DNA from: Nitrososphaeraceae archaeon | GTDB lineage: Archaea; Thermoproteota; Nitrososphaeria; Nitrososphaerales; Nitrososphaeraceae | Direction of reading: 5' to 3' | Length of the DNA stretch: 64,000 nt | NCBI GenBank assembly: GCA_016782225.1 | Contig: JADDOW010000074.1 | Coordinates: forward strand, 1-64,000 | In this document: in pieces, positions 10,415-21,541 of the stretch | How positions within the stretch are numbered: the first letter of the stretch is position 1 | Layout of the letters: every line of letters begins with the position of its first letter | Program-made: the position numbers and the translations under genes | The notes under the pieces: model-generated | What the model was told of the DNA's origin: nothing | What the model saw: only the letters and a program-made list of their open reading frames with translations | The model's database searches: none

Positions 10415-11104
10415 TTACTCCAACTTTTTTTTGTTATTTAATATCTTTAGAATGTGTTTTCTTGTTATGTTTTGTTGTTTTTCGATATCCATTGTCGCAT
10501 CAATTACCGTAAATTTTTCTGAGTCTACCATTGATTCATATTCATCAACAATTCTACCTTGAAATATTCTATAGCTTTCAAATGGATCTTTGCTTATATT
10601 TAAATCCATACCTGCTTCATAATGTTTTAACTTTGGCCTTCCTGAGATGATTCTATCAACCGCTATTTCAATTGGTATTCGAAAATAAAATACTATATCC
10701 GGTTGGATGGCATAATTATAGATGTTTTCCACCCATTTCCTGTCACATCCTCTTACAATGTCTCTTGCTAATGCAGTATAGACGTACCTGTCCGCAAGTA
10801 CAATGTATCCACCTCTTAATAGTGGGTAGACGTTTCTTTCATATCTATCTGCAAAATCTGTGGCATGAAGGAGGGAAAAAGTTGTGGGTGTCAATAAAGC
10901 CTTTTTCTTACCCTTGGAGGTGATTTCTTTAACAGATGCAGAAGAGTTCCATTCAGTAAGAAAAACATTATATCCCTTTGACCTTAACCATTTCTCTAAT
11001 AAATGTATTTGAGTTGACTTTCCTGAGCCGTCAATACCTTCAACTACTATAAGACTTCCAAAATCTTTCCTATCATTAATTTTGTATCTATTAGAAAAAT
11101 GCAA
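10415..11104 (-). CDS. tmk: thymidylate kinase
   Basis: LIVVEGIDGSGKSTQIHLLEKWL; LADRYVYTALARD. Confidence 0.85.
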   Translation of the reverse strand: MHFSNRYKINDRKDFGSLIVVEGIDGSGKSTQIHLLEKWLRSKGYNVFLTEWNSSASVKEITSKGKKKALLTPTTFSLLHATDFADRYERNVYPLLRGGYIVLADRYVYTALARDIVRGCDRKWVENIYNYAIQPDIVFYFRIPIEIAVDRIISGRPKLKHYEAGMDLNISKDPFESYRIFQGRIVDEYESMVDSEKFTVIDATMDIEKQQNITRKHILKILNNKKKLE

Positions 11105-11537
11105 TAAAATACCTCTATATTCATAATATGTGTTATATTTACCAAAAATACTTTTCCCTTTGGCCCATTTCTAATCCTGACACTCTTTTGGCCAGTAATC
11201 GACCATTTCTTTGTCTTATGATGCGTAATACTTGTATATGTTTTTGTTAATTGTGTGCGTCATGTGTTACTTATCGGCTCTGTTCGCTTAAGGTTTTGTT
11301 TGTTAGTTTCTCTCCTCAGCATCGGTTGATTTTGTTGTGTTGAAAACGGTTATGTCGTTAAAATAACATTGATTTTTTACATAGTTTTTTTTTGTTTGCA
11401 TTTTTATCATTACTGACGATGAATTTTTTCCTTCATTTTTGCTGTTATTTTTTCTAGTATATCCATTAGAATCATAATAATAGCACTATCAAAGGAAATG
11501 CAATTATAATTTATTCTTTTAGATAAAGCAATCGGAT

Positions 11538-11834
11538 ATGAACTTGATATTTAAGTCTATTGCTATTTCATCTATTGTCTTTGTGATGATCCTATCCGCC
11601 GATAACCACTATATTAAATATATTTTCTCAGAGTCATTTTCAAGTCATAATCCTGCTTCTTTTTATTCAAATAGTTTTAAATCAAACCAAACTTCTTTAG
11701 ATACCGGTTGTGATTTCTTAAATCTTTGTGGAAAAAACATTGATAATAAATTAAGTGCGGTTAGTTTGCCTTTTAATAATAAAATTGTTGATATCTCTTA
11801 TCTCAATTCCTATCTGCAATTGCCATTTCCATAA
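11538..11834 (+). CDS. hypothetical protein with N-terminal signal-like segment
   Basis: 98-aa ORF, hydrophobic N-terminus SIAISSIVFVMILSA. Confidence 0.35.
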   Translation: MNLIFKSIAISSIVFVMILSADNHYIKYIFSESFSSHNPASFYSNSFKSNQTSLDTGCDFLNLCGKNIDNKLSAVSLPFNNKIVDISYLNSYLQLPFP

Positions 11835-11902
11835 CTGTTTATACCTTTTAATAACAAACAACTATAGGATTAGGTTTTATTCTTATTGCTGTAAGTCGTC
11901 TA

Positions 11903-12268
11903 TCAGTTTTGGATCCTTTTTTTTAGTATCATTATAAATCTTTCAAGTTTTTTTATGGTTTGAGGATGAAGGTGGTGTTCTATTCCTTCGGCGTCTAAAT
12001 GCGCAGTTTCATTATCCACTCCGATCATCTTTAAAAACTCTACAAATAAACTGTGTTTTTCCTGGATGTTTTTTGCAATGTGAATGCCTTGAGATGTCAA
12101 TCTTAATCCCCTGTATTTCTCATAAATTAGATAGCTGTTCTCATCCAGTTTTTTTACCATCTTGGTTACACTTGGGGAACTGACGTTGAGATATTTGGAA
12201 ATGTCTGCAGTTGTAGCATATCCTTTTTGTTGAATCAGTTCATAGATTACTTCGAGATAGTCTTCCAT
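11903..12268 (-). CDS. DtxR/MntR-family metal-dependent transcriptional regulator
   Basis: MEDYLEVIYELIQQKGYATTADISKYLNVSSPSVTKMVKKLDENSYLIYEKYRGLRLTSQG...HLDAEGIEHHL. Confidence 0.85.
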   Translation of the reverse strand: MEDYLEVIYELIQQKGYATTADISKYLNVSSPSVTKMVKKLDENSYLIYEKYRGLRLTSQGIHIAKNIQEKHSLFVEFLKMIGVDNETAHLDAEGIEHHLHPQTIKKLERFIMILKKRIQN

Positions 12269-13239
12269 CCTATCTGTTCTAATTTAATTATCTTTTTTTT
12301 CGTTATGAGCACTACGAATACAGTCCAATCTTTTTTCAAATTGATTGTTCTTTATCCTTTGTGATTCGTCTATTGACAAACCATTTTGTTTAACTTTTCG
12401 TACAACATAATCCTTTCCCTTTTATGGGTCTAAAAAATGACCCAAGAATATCCATTTTAGATAGTTGTGAAATTAACTCAATTATAAACAGGCTCTGTTA
12501 TTTATTAGTGCAATAGGCGATAATCAATAAACTTTCTTTAGTGTTTCTTTGTACTTGTAATTATCTATGCCAGTTTATACTGTAGGACCTGTAGGTAAAT
12601 AACATGAATGCATGTTATGTAAAAGAAACTAGGATAATTTTGGTTATTGCTTCTACTGCGCGGGCTTTAAACAAAATCATAACACTAGATCTGTCTATTT
12701 TTTTAGTAATATCTCTGTCAAATTATGGGCTGTTTACTTCTCCTTCTTTGAATGAAAGGTCATTTTTTTATAAAAGTAAAAAAGAAATGACTAAGAAGAA
12801 AAAGTTAAACATGTTGTGATTGGGTATAATTTAGAATAAATGGATTGACGATACATGACAGACATATAAAATTTTTAATCGAAAGATTGTTTAATCCATG
12901 CATTTGGTTTCTTTTATTGGGGATTTTTCAAAAGTATTGATTGATTGATTTTGACGGTCTCAAATAGCTATAAAATAAAAAGCGATAACACCGTCACCAA
13001 CATCGACAAGAAAAGATGGGATTTATATTACCTTGGGGTAATCTTCTGCTGAATCCGTAACATATGTTCACCCTGCTAACCATTCTCTTCTTTCGTTTTT
13101 ATGAACATTCCGATCAGTTTCAAGGCGATTGTTACTGTTTACATTTAGTTTACCATCTGTTATTTTAACAATGCATTGCTTCTCTGAAAATATTTTACAA
13201 GTGCTTTTAGTTGATTTAACGTATACATGCATATCACCC

Positions 13240-14470
13240 TCAGGATGGTATCGGCAATGATGTGGGGTACATAATTGCCATCACTATTACGAATCCTGAA
13301 ATAACGGGAGCACTTAGGAAAGATCGCTTCTTATTGTTCTCATTGTTGTTTTGATCATTGTTTTTATTGCTGTCTTTTACCATCATTGAGGCAATGGGGA
13401 ATACCACTTGAAATATCGCACCGGCGCCTATTGCCAAAAATATTATGGCAGCTAAAGGGGAATACATAAACCCACCAATCCATGCTCCTATAATCGTAGG
13501 GACTCCGGCTATTAATCCCATTAGCAATAGTTTTCGTATCTTGACTTTACCTGCCTTGGCCATTGGGGCTACTATAGCCAAACCCTAGGTGGTGTTGTGT
13601 AGTGTGAATCCAATTATTAAAAAAGTGCTAAATGCGACTTGACCTAACAGCACTGCAGCACCTATCGCCAAACCCTCACCGAAGTTGTGTAATCCTATGT
13701 CTATTGCTATCATCAAAGATATTGCTAGGGGCTTTGCCATCATTTCTTTTTCAGAGACTGGGTTAGGGGCAGGCAATAGTGTTGGTGTTGGTGACGGTGT
13801 TGTTACATTGGCATAGTGTGAATTTTTTATAGCCGTAGCGCGTTCAACGAGTTTTTCGGATATGTACAACAATGACAAAAATGAAATGATTGTAACCATT
13901 GCAATCAACACCTGGCCGTTAAAGGCTCCAGCAACATTTTCTCCCGAAATTTCATTTCCCTCCACTAGGGCATCTATACCCAAAAACACCAGCAGGCCGG
14001 CAGTAAGACTTAGGAAGAAACTGTACTTGTTTGTGCTCAGCCTTTTTATGAATGGGTACCACAAAAGACCTATCAATACGGGAATAACCCCAACATAAGT
14101 ACCAATGACTGCAAAAAAAGATGCTTGTTGTATATTTGGGGTAGGAGCCAGAGCCGCAGCTTCCACGCCCTTGCTAAATCTCGTGCCATCAGAAGTTGTA
14201 ATTCCAATATCATGAGGAACTCCTTCATTCCAATTGAAGGGTATTATGACTTTAGCTTCTGCTAGCCTTGGCAAAGTTTTACTTGGTTCAATTGCAGCTG
14301 CCGTTATTCTGTCATTCACGTCCGCCTGTGATATTTCAATTGTCTCAGGCCCTGTGTTTCTAATTAATGATATGATTTTACCCTCGTGAAATTCTTGTCT
14401 TTCAATGGTTAGATCAGGTAGTGGTGTTCCTGTTTAAGGATTGACTGTCCAGGACCAAAAAGAAAAACAA
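13240..14470 (-). pseudogene. decayed ZIP-family metal transporter (ORFs 13240..13581 and 13585..14319 plus upstream out-of-frame TM segment)
   Basis: Two ORFs in the same frame separated by TAG at 13585..13587: ...LIIGFTLHNTT*GLAIVAPMAKAG. TM1 (TKTVVIALIPLVVLAGMIVFLFGPGQSIL) lies in another frame from ...PLPDLTIERQEFHEGKIISLIRNTGPETIEISQADVNDR. Confidence 0.8.
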
Positions 14471-14599
14471 TCATTCCTGCTAATACCACTAAAGGAATTA
14501 ATGCAATGACAACTGTTTTTGTTTTGCTAAACCTATTGTCGCTTTTATCATCATCACCAAAAGTATTTTCTTTTATTTTCTTTGCAGTATATACTACCT

Positions 14600-15880
14600 T
14601 CCCTTATTGCTCCATTAGCTAGGTTGGCCTTGCCGAGTAATGAATGCCACCTTTAAAATTAGAGGAGTTTGTTTCAATTTCATCTTTAGCATAAGAAGTA
14701 GTAGCATTATTATTAATCTCAGCTGGGTGGGGTGACTTTTCTCCACTATTCAGTGCCACGATATCTTGTTGACTTTTGGATTTTTTCACCAAAAACGAGC
14801 CTATCCAGCCTTTTTCTGCAAACTCTGTCTTGTGAGCCGAAACAAATAGGGGCCGGGATATTTATATGTAAATTCCAATATTCCCCTTTCACGCTGACTC
14901 ATTGTCACTATATCGGTGTACTCGTTAGGGGTTAGGCTGGTTCCACTGCTATAAAAGTTAAACATATTGGCATGCAAATGAAAATTGTTTATTTGGTCAA
15001 ACTCAAGCATGTTTGCCAAATATATCCGTATTAATCTGTCCTTTTCTATTTCAATGGGTTGGTGTATATAGTAATTGAAAATTCCTTTAACGGTGTAAAA
15101 GTTGTTTTCAGTGTCAAAATCCGTATCATATCCATTCATTACCATAACCATTTCGTCAGCCGGGGGCCTTGTTGTGTTTTTGGGGTCAACAATATACACT
15201 CCATAAAGACCTCATTGAATATGTTCTTCTAAAGGTTGTATGTGGCAATGATATGGAAAAACCCCAAAAAGGTTCGGCAATAAATTCATATACAAACTTC
15301 CCACCTGGTGCAACACCATTAAACACTCCGTCCATTTCTGATTTGTGTAATCCGTGGAAATGCATTGTGTGGGCATGTGAACCATTGTTTATGAAATTTA
15401 TTCTAACTATGTCTCCTTCTGTTGCTCTAATGGTTGGACCTGGGATCGTTCCGTTAAAAGTCCATGTATAAAAAAAACGCCAGGCTATATCTCCAGGTTC
15501 TTGTCTTGTGCAACTATTGTGAAATCTCTCACCGTTGTTCCATTTTCATTTGCAGAGACCCGCCCATAGTTAAACTCCCTTAGATATTCCGTAGGCTCTA
15601 TATCAGCTTTAGATCTAGAGTCTTGGTTCATAGAATCTAAAACATCGCCAGAGGTGTCAATAGAGCCATATCCACTCCCGTGCCCGCCAGCAACAACTTT
15701 TACATTTTTTTCCCCTTTCTCTTCATCCGAGCCATTTTGTGCAATGACATGAATCTGATTAACTGAAGACACAACAAGTGTTATGGTTATTACGGATAAT
15801 GCAAAAATTGAAATCAACAGTATTTCTGTCTTTGACAATAATGGATAATTGTTAAGGGAGATTATAAATGTTAGTCTCAT
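14600..15880 (-). pseudogene. decayed two-domain multicopper oxidase (NirK-like), remnants include ORFs 14801..15199 and 15485..15880
   Basis: Out-of-frame pieces TWTFNGTIPGPTIRATEGDIVRINFINNGSHAHTMHFHGLHK..., GVFPYHCHIQPLEEHIQ*GLYGVYIVDPKNT, NFHLHANMF, HKTEFAEKGWIG align by eye with the intact oxidase at 36903..38108; several frameshifts plus TGA at 15212..15214. Confidence 0.85.
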
Positions 15881-15902
15881 CTAAGATAATTAACTATAGT
15901 GA

Positions 15903-16274
15903 TTTAACAATAAGATTTATTTAATAAAGCCTTGTAAAATTTGTATTCGCAAAAAAAAAGTAAATAAGAAAAGAAATCTGTCTGCTTCAAATGATTTTTC
16001 AGAGTCTGATGTTGAATTTTTTTTAAGTAAAATTAAGGATGTTACACCATTTCCTAAGTTAAGGGATCTCAGAAAGATTTTAACGCCTCACTTAACATTG
16101 GATAAGATTAACGCTATATTGAGGTATTTGGAAAGATCTAATCTTATCATAATTGATTTAGATGGTAACATTGTGTGGATAAAAGAAAAAAATTTAAGGG
16201 AAGATTCTAATTTGATGGACATTGGAAAATTTTCAAATGATTTTTTGGAGTACTTTGGCAATTCTAAAAAATAA
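15903..16274 (+). CDS. open reading frame without ATG/GTG before the coding-like part; possible truncated or frameshifted hypothetical gene
   Basis: Frame open from TGA at 15900 to TAA at 16272; reads SESDVEFFLSKIKDVTPFPKLRDLRKILTPHLTLDKINAILRYLERSNLIIIDLDGNIVWIKEKNLRED...; absent from the ORF track. Confidence 0.45.
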   Translation, partial: FNNKIYLIKPCKICIRKKKVNKKRNLSASNDFSESDVEFFLSKIKDVTPFPKLRDLRKILTPHLTLDKINAILRYLERSNLIIIDLDGNIVWIKEKNLREDSNLMDIGKFSNDFLEYFGNSKK

Positions 16275-16317
16275 ACTATTACAAATATTTAAATTAAATT
16301 CAATCTATATATTACAT

Positions 16318-17325
16318 ATGGCTGGTATTTTTCGAAATAAACGAAATAGGCGTTATACTCCAGATGGCGAACCGTTAGAAGATGTTGGTGGTGGAGGGGG
16401 GTCCGGTTTATCCAGCCCTCTCCGAATAGCAATTCCTGCAATAATTGCAGTAATAGTTATCTTTGTTATTTTATCATCCAGCATAAAAATTGTTGATGCT
16501 GGTCACCGAGGTGTGTTGCTTAAGTTTGGTGCAGTAGACCCAGGTGTCTCATTAAGTGAGGGCCTTCATTTCGTTCTTCCTTTTAGAGATTCGATTCTCC
16601 AATTCGAAGTTAGAACACTAAAGATAGTTGAAAGTACAACCTCCGCATCAAAAGATCTTCAAAATGTAGCTACAGAAGTTGCGTTAAACTATCATGTAGA
16701 TCCTGACACGGTTCCTGCATTGTATAAACAGCTTGGATTTGATTATTCTAGCAGAGTTATAGTTCCTACTATTCAGGAATCAGTTAAGCAAGTTACCGCT
16801 CAATTCAATGCTGAAGAATTAATTACCAAAAGGGAACTCGTAAAAGATGAAATTGAAACCCAGATAACGGCTAGATTGTCTCCATATAACATAATTCTTG
16901 ATGCCATTTCAATCACTGATTTCGCATTCTCTGATCAGTTTGTCAGGGCTGTAGAGTCTAAAGTGGAAGCTGAGCAACGCGCATTACAAGCTCAAAACGA
17001 ACTTCGAAGAATACAAATTGAGGCGCAACAGGCTGAAGCCAGGGCCATAGGAGAACAAAGGGCAAATATTGCACAATCTGAAGGATTAAGGCAATCTAAC
17101 ATACTAAAGGCGCAAGGTGAATCCGAAGCTATTAGCATCATTGATAGACAACTTAGAAATAGCACCGGATACCTTGATTGGCTTAAATCTCAAAAATGGG
17201 ATGGACAGCTTCCATTAGTAACTGGCAATTCCGGTGGCGGCGGCGAAGGCGGTGGCGCAGGTAACGCGGGTGCAGTTCCATTTATAAATATCCCACTAGG
17301 AGAGAGAGCCAATTCCACTCGATAG
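16318..17325 (+). CDS. SPFH/prohibitin-family membrane protein (start probably 16318, not 16222)
   Basis: MAGIFRNKRNRRYTPDGEP... TM helix, IKIVDAGHRGVLLKFGAVDPGVSLSEGLHFVLPF, coiled-coil EQRALQAQNELRRIQIEAQQAEARAIGEQ. Confidence 0.85.
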   Translation: MAGIFRNKRNRRYTPDGEPLEDVGGGGGSGLSSPLRIAIPAIIAVIVIFVILSSSIKIVDAGHRGVLLKFGAVDPGVSLSEGLHFVLPFRDSILQFEVRTLKIVESTTSASKDLQNVATEVALNYHVDPDTVPALYKQLGFDYSSRVIVPTIQESVKQVTAQFNAEELITKRELVKDEIETQITARLSPYNIILDAISITDFAFSDQFVRAVESKVEAEQRALQAQNELRRIQIEAQQAEARAIGEQRANIAQSEGLRQSNILKAQGESEAISIIDRQLRNSTGYLDWLKSQKWDGQLPLVTGNSGGGGEGGGAGNAGAVPFINIPLGERANSTR

Positions 17326-17865
17326 TAATTTTATTTTGAGTCGAACTAGAGTGTTATTATACTAATTTTTTTATTTTTAAATTATGCTGGTTGGATGGAC
17401 TGATGGTTTTTGTTTTATTGTTAGTGTTTGTTAAATGGATTAATCTTGGCACGATTTGTACATAAAAGCCGGAGATTTTTGGGCTATTCTTATTTAGAGT
17501 GTCTTACCATCCGGATACTTATTCATTGAATTGGTCGTCCTCTTGTTGCATAAATTACAATGGAACTTGTTGTTTTCTTATGCTTTATAGATATAATTTC
17601 TGCATTTTCTTTTTTTATGTTGCATGGATCTGTAAATCTCTTTTATAGGTGGATGAACTGTTCTAGTTAAATTTGGGGGTTTTAGCACGATAAGCTCGTG
17701 TAATTGTTACTTTTTTGTTGTATTTTGTTTAATAAAGCAATTGGTAAAAAATAAATTGGTTATTCGATTAAAAAAAAGATAATGTGAACGTGAATATCGT
17801 TTTGCCCACAATGTTGTTTTATGTAACCGTAATTAAAGTTTCAGTATTATTTTTTATGGCGTAAC

Positions 17866-19302
17866 CTAAATTACATCAACATCATGAGGCTGACTTTCTT
17901 TGTAGCCTGCCGCGGTAATCTTGATAAACTCTGCGTTTTCTTGCATTTCGCTAATTGTTTTTGCACCGCAATAACTTAAGCCAGACCTAACACCTCCAAC
18001 TAATTGCCGAATAATTTCTATTACGCTTCCCTTATACGGAACCATTGCTTCTACTCCTTCCGGTACAATGTCGTTTAAATCATCATTATCTATACTCATT
18101 CCTGCGTTTTCCCTATATTTTCTACCTAATGATGCAGAAAATGAAGCCATCCCTCTATACATCTTATACTTTTTACCGTTTTTAGTCAAAGTTTTACCTG
18201 GACTTTCATCCGTACCGCCAAACAGGCTTCCTATCATTACCGACGATGCTCCGGCAGCTAAAGCTTTGGTTAAATCTCCCGATGTCCTGGTACCTCCGTC
18301 AGAAATTATAGGGATGTCATATTCCTTTGCCGTTTTCGCGCTATCCCCTATTGCAGTTAATTGAGGAACGCCAGAACCTGTTACTATTCTTGTAATACAT
18401 ATAGAGCCTGAACCTACTCCTACCTTTACCGCGTCTACCCCTGCCTTTATTAAATCCTCTGTTCCTTTTTCAGTAGCTACGTTTCCTGCCATGAGCTCGC
18501 AGGTTGGGAATGCTTTTTTTATCATCTTTACTGTGTTGATTGCGTTATCGCTATGTCCATGGGCTATATCAACTACGATTATATCTGCCCCATTGTTTAA
18601 CAAATCCTCTGTTCTTTCAAGATAATCTCCCTTTACCCCTACTGCCGCGCCAACCAACAACCTTCCCTTTTTATCTTTTGAAGCATTAGGGTATTTTTCA
18701 ATTTTTAGTATATCTTTGCCTGTTATTAGCCCAAAGATTTTTTTCTCTTCATCAATTATGGGCAGTTTTTCGACTTTGTATTTATGTAGTATCTCTTTTG
18801 CTTGTTCTGTTGTTGTTCCGACTTTTGCCGAAATGACGTCTTTTGTCATTAGACTTGAAACTTCTGTGTTTAAATTTTTTTCAAATACTATGTCTCTTCT
18901 TGTTAAGATCCCACAAAGTCTTTTGTTGTTATCCTCCACTAACAAACCTGAAATACCTTTTTCTGACATAATCGTGTTGGCTTCTTTTATTGTGTTATTT
19001 GGACCTATTGTGTAAGGCTGCTCTATTATAACTGATTCACTTCTCTTTACCCTTAATACCTCTTTAACTTGATCCTCTATAGTCATAAACCTATGAATTA
19101 TTCCTATGCCTCCTTCTCTTGCCAATGCACTAGCCATGTCTGATTCAGTTACAGAGTCCATATTTGCACTGATTATTGGAATATTAATTTTGATATTGGC
19201 TGATAATTTTGTTTTTAAACTAGTTTGAGATCTTGAAACAATGGGTGATCTCTTTGGAACCAGAAGAACATCATCAAAGGTCAGACCTTCTTTGAAATGC
19301 AA
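17866..19302 (-). CDS. guaB: IMP dehydrogenase with CBS domains
   Basis: [79 protein letters not shown]. Confidence 0.95.
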   Translation of the reverse strand: MHFKEGLTFDDVLLVPKRSPIVSRSQTSLKTKLSANIKINIPIISANMDSVTESDMASALAREGGIGIIHRFMTIEDQVKEVLRVKRSESVIIEQPYTIGPNNTIKEANTIMSEKGISGLLVEDNNKRLCGILTRRDIVFEKNLNTEVSSLMTKDVISAKVGTTTEQAKEILHKYKVEKLPIIDEEKKIFGLITGKDILKIEKYPNASKDKKGRLLVGAAVGVKGDYLERTEDLLNNGADIIVVDIAHGHSDNAINTVKMIKKAFPTCELMAGNVATEKGTEDLIKAGVDAVKVGVGSGSICITRIVTGSGVPQLTAIGDSAKTAKEYDIPIISDGGTRTSGDLTKALAAGASSVMIGSLFGGTDESPGKTLTKNGKKYKMYRGMASFSASLGRKYRENAGMSIDNDDLNDIVPEGVEAMVPYKGSVIEIIRQLVGGVRSGLSYCGAKTISEMQENAEFIKITAAGYKESQPHDVDVI

Positions 19303-19552
19303 TGTTACCTTTATCCTTAGTATTTGCTAGGATTATAAGCGTTTTCTTTTTGTTATGTTTTCATAAATGTATTATTGATTTTGTTATTATTGAGTTCCAA
19401 AGGGTTATTGTTAAATGCTGTGATAAAATTATGAGAATAGATAACAAGTAATATTTCAAATATGTTCTTCATTCCAATATTTATTCATTAAAAAGTTAAT
19501 AAATTAAAAAAGAATACTATATTTTAATTAATTTGTTTCTTTTCCCATGGTT

Positions 19553-20569
19553 CTATCTGTTGTGGTTTTTCCTTCTATCTATGGTATCGTTGATTTCAGC
19601 TCCGGTACCAATAATTGTAACTGGAAGGCCTGTTTCGGATTCGATATTCTCTACAAATTGCATTGCTTCCTTTGTAAGTTTTGAATAGTCTTTTATGCCT
19701 TTACATTGAGGAAAAACAATGTCTAGTTTTGTTAATGCAATCTGAGTTGCACTGTTAATTTGTATGGATTTTTTTGCAAGGTTAAAATTAAACGGCGCAG
19801 ATCTTCTTTGCCTTCCAGTCACACTACCATATTCTAACCAATTTTTTTCTTTTGCTTCTTCAGAACTTATCTCATTTGTTAGTGGACCTTCTCCCACTCT
19901 TGTAACATATGATTTAAAAACAATCAAAACCTCGTCTATTTTTTTTGGACCCACACCCACATCGGAACAAATAGCAGACGCAGTTACATCCTTTGAGGTG
20001 ACAAATGGGTATATTCCATGATATAGTGATAGAAATGTCCCTTGGGTTCCTTCTATAAGCACATTCTCTTTGTTGTCTATCGAATAGTTAATCGAATTGC
20101 TTACATCTTCTAAAAAAAGTGCAACTTCGGGGATATCTTTTGCAAGTTTTATCTTTCTTAGTGCTCTGTCGGCATTGGCAGGGCCAGTGCCGGTTCCAGT
20201 AGTGCCTATGGTATCCTTAAGATGGTTATCTTCATTGTCTTTCTCTAGATGGTGTTGTTCGATTATACCGCACTGAAAGTCAATGAATGTCCTATCTATC
20301 GCATCAAATGCATTAATTTCTCTTAAGAGTGTATTTGGTTCAACCAATACGCCCGAACCAATTAGCAATCTTGTATCTTTATTTAATACTGCACTTGGTA
20401 ACATCCTTACTTTGTATTCGTTATTGTTTTGTACAAATGTATGTCCTGCATTAGGTCCTACTCCTCCCCTGGCTGCCACATTATATTTATCATTTGTCGC
20501 TAAATAGGCTATGATTTTTCCTTTTCCCTCATCACCATAAAATCCACCTACTGTAACTAAACAAGGCAT
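19553..20569 (-). CDS. purA: adenylosuccinate synthetase
   Basis: GGFYGDEGKGKIIAYLA; GVGPNAGHTF; EGTQGTFLSLYHG.YPFVTSKDVTASA. Confidence 0.92.
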   Translation of the reverse strand: MPCLVTVGGFYGDEGKGKIIAYLATNDKYNVAARGGVGPNAGHTFVQNNNEYKVRMLPSAVLNKDTRLLIGSGVLVEPNTLLREINAFDAIDRTFIDFQCGIIEQHHLEKDNEDNHLKDTIGTTGTGTGPANADRALRKIKLAKDIPEVALFLEDVSNSINYSIDNKENVLIEGTQGTFLSLYHGIYPFVTSKDVTASAICSDVGVGPKKIDEVLIVFKSYVTRVGEGPLTNEISSEEAKEKNWLEYGSVTGRQRRSAPFNFNLAKKSIQINSATQIALTKLDIVFPQCKGIKDYSKLTKEAMQFVENIESETGLPVTIIGTGAEINDTIDRRKNHNR

Positions 20570-21193
20570 ATTGTTTTTATAAAAATTATATAATATTTAA
20601 TCTTAATAGTTCTATTTTATCCTGATGCATTTTGCTTACCATTATGTTTTTTCATGGCGTTTATCCTGTTTGACATTAGGCAACTTGACCTATCTTTTTA
20701 TATTTGGTGTTTAACTCAAAATCCGGGGACATGGTTCTATTATGTTACAAAAAGATTTTGTCTGATCTTTTGGCTGACTTTCCTATTCTTATATGCCCTA
20801 TATTGAAATTGAGCGATCGCAATTTTTTTTAATTTGGAATTCCCGGAATAATAATGTCTGGTAAAATTTTCTTTTTGACACCCTTGGTTAGGGTTATCCA
20901 TTGATTTTGCTATTTGTAAAGATGACTCACCTATTTTGCTATTTAAATTAGCCTAATTGTATTTCCAATCTTATTAGGCCTTTTTTTTTGAGCGCTATTA
21001 TCAAAAACTTGGAATAGGTGATATTTGCCCTCATAAAGCAGTGAGAAATCTGTTTTATTTGTGGATCTGAATTTATGTAATTTATAGATGTGAGGAAAAT
21101 CGAGTTTTTGGTGATAATCCATAGATGTTTTAGAGATATTTCATTAATAAGGACAATAATAGAAATTAGGAAAATCTTTATGTAATGATGATA

Positions 21194-21481
21194 TCAACGG
21201 TAATTCCTGACTTCTTTCACTGCGGATAATATCCTATAGCCTTGAGTGTATTTTCCTATGCAAACACCCGATTTTCTACCTGTGACTGAAATATACCAGT
21301 CTGCAGTGGGCATTAATGTCCCATCATCCATAGATTGTATATAGGTGATACCTTGCCTATTTATATGCAAAATTAATGGCAGTCTGATGTCTTGACTTCC
21401 ATATAAGTAATTACTTGTATCACAAGCAAATAGGTTGCCTGGTTTAATACGGGCAACCATTCTTACATTTGTGTATAGCAA
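21194..21481 (-). CDS. hypothetical protein
   Basis: 95-aa ORF; TGACGG repeat array directly upstream. Confidence 0.5.
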   Translation of the reverse strand: MLYTNVRMVARIKPGNLFACDTSNYLYGSQDIRLPLILHINRQGITYIQSMDDGTLMPTADWYISVTGRKSGVCIGKYTQGYRILSAVKEVRNYR

Positions 21482-21505
21482 AATGAAAATAGAGAAAATT
21501 CAAAA

Positions 21506-21541
21506 CCGTCATTTCCGTCATTTTTTCCGTCAAAACCGTCA
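21506..21541. repeat. four copies of CCGTCA / TGACGG
   Basis: CCGTCA at 21506, 21515, 21527 and 21536 (spacing 9, 12, 9). Confidence 0.85.

Noticed and set aside
12604-12819. 71-aa ORF as a gene
   Set aside because: No recognised motif, isolated in an AT-rich intergenic region
13585-13587. TAG as pyrrolysine codon
   Set aside because: No pyl genes seen here, and the same locus carries other disabling lesions; nonsense mutation is simpler
16222-16317. N-terminal extension of the SPFH protein in the ORF track
   Set aside because: Overlaps another coding-like frame ending at 16274; ATG at 16318 after a TATA-like region gives a natural start
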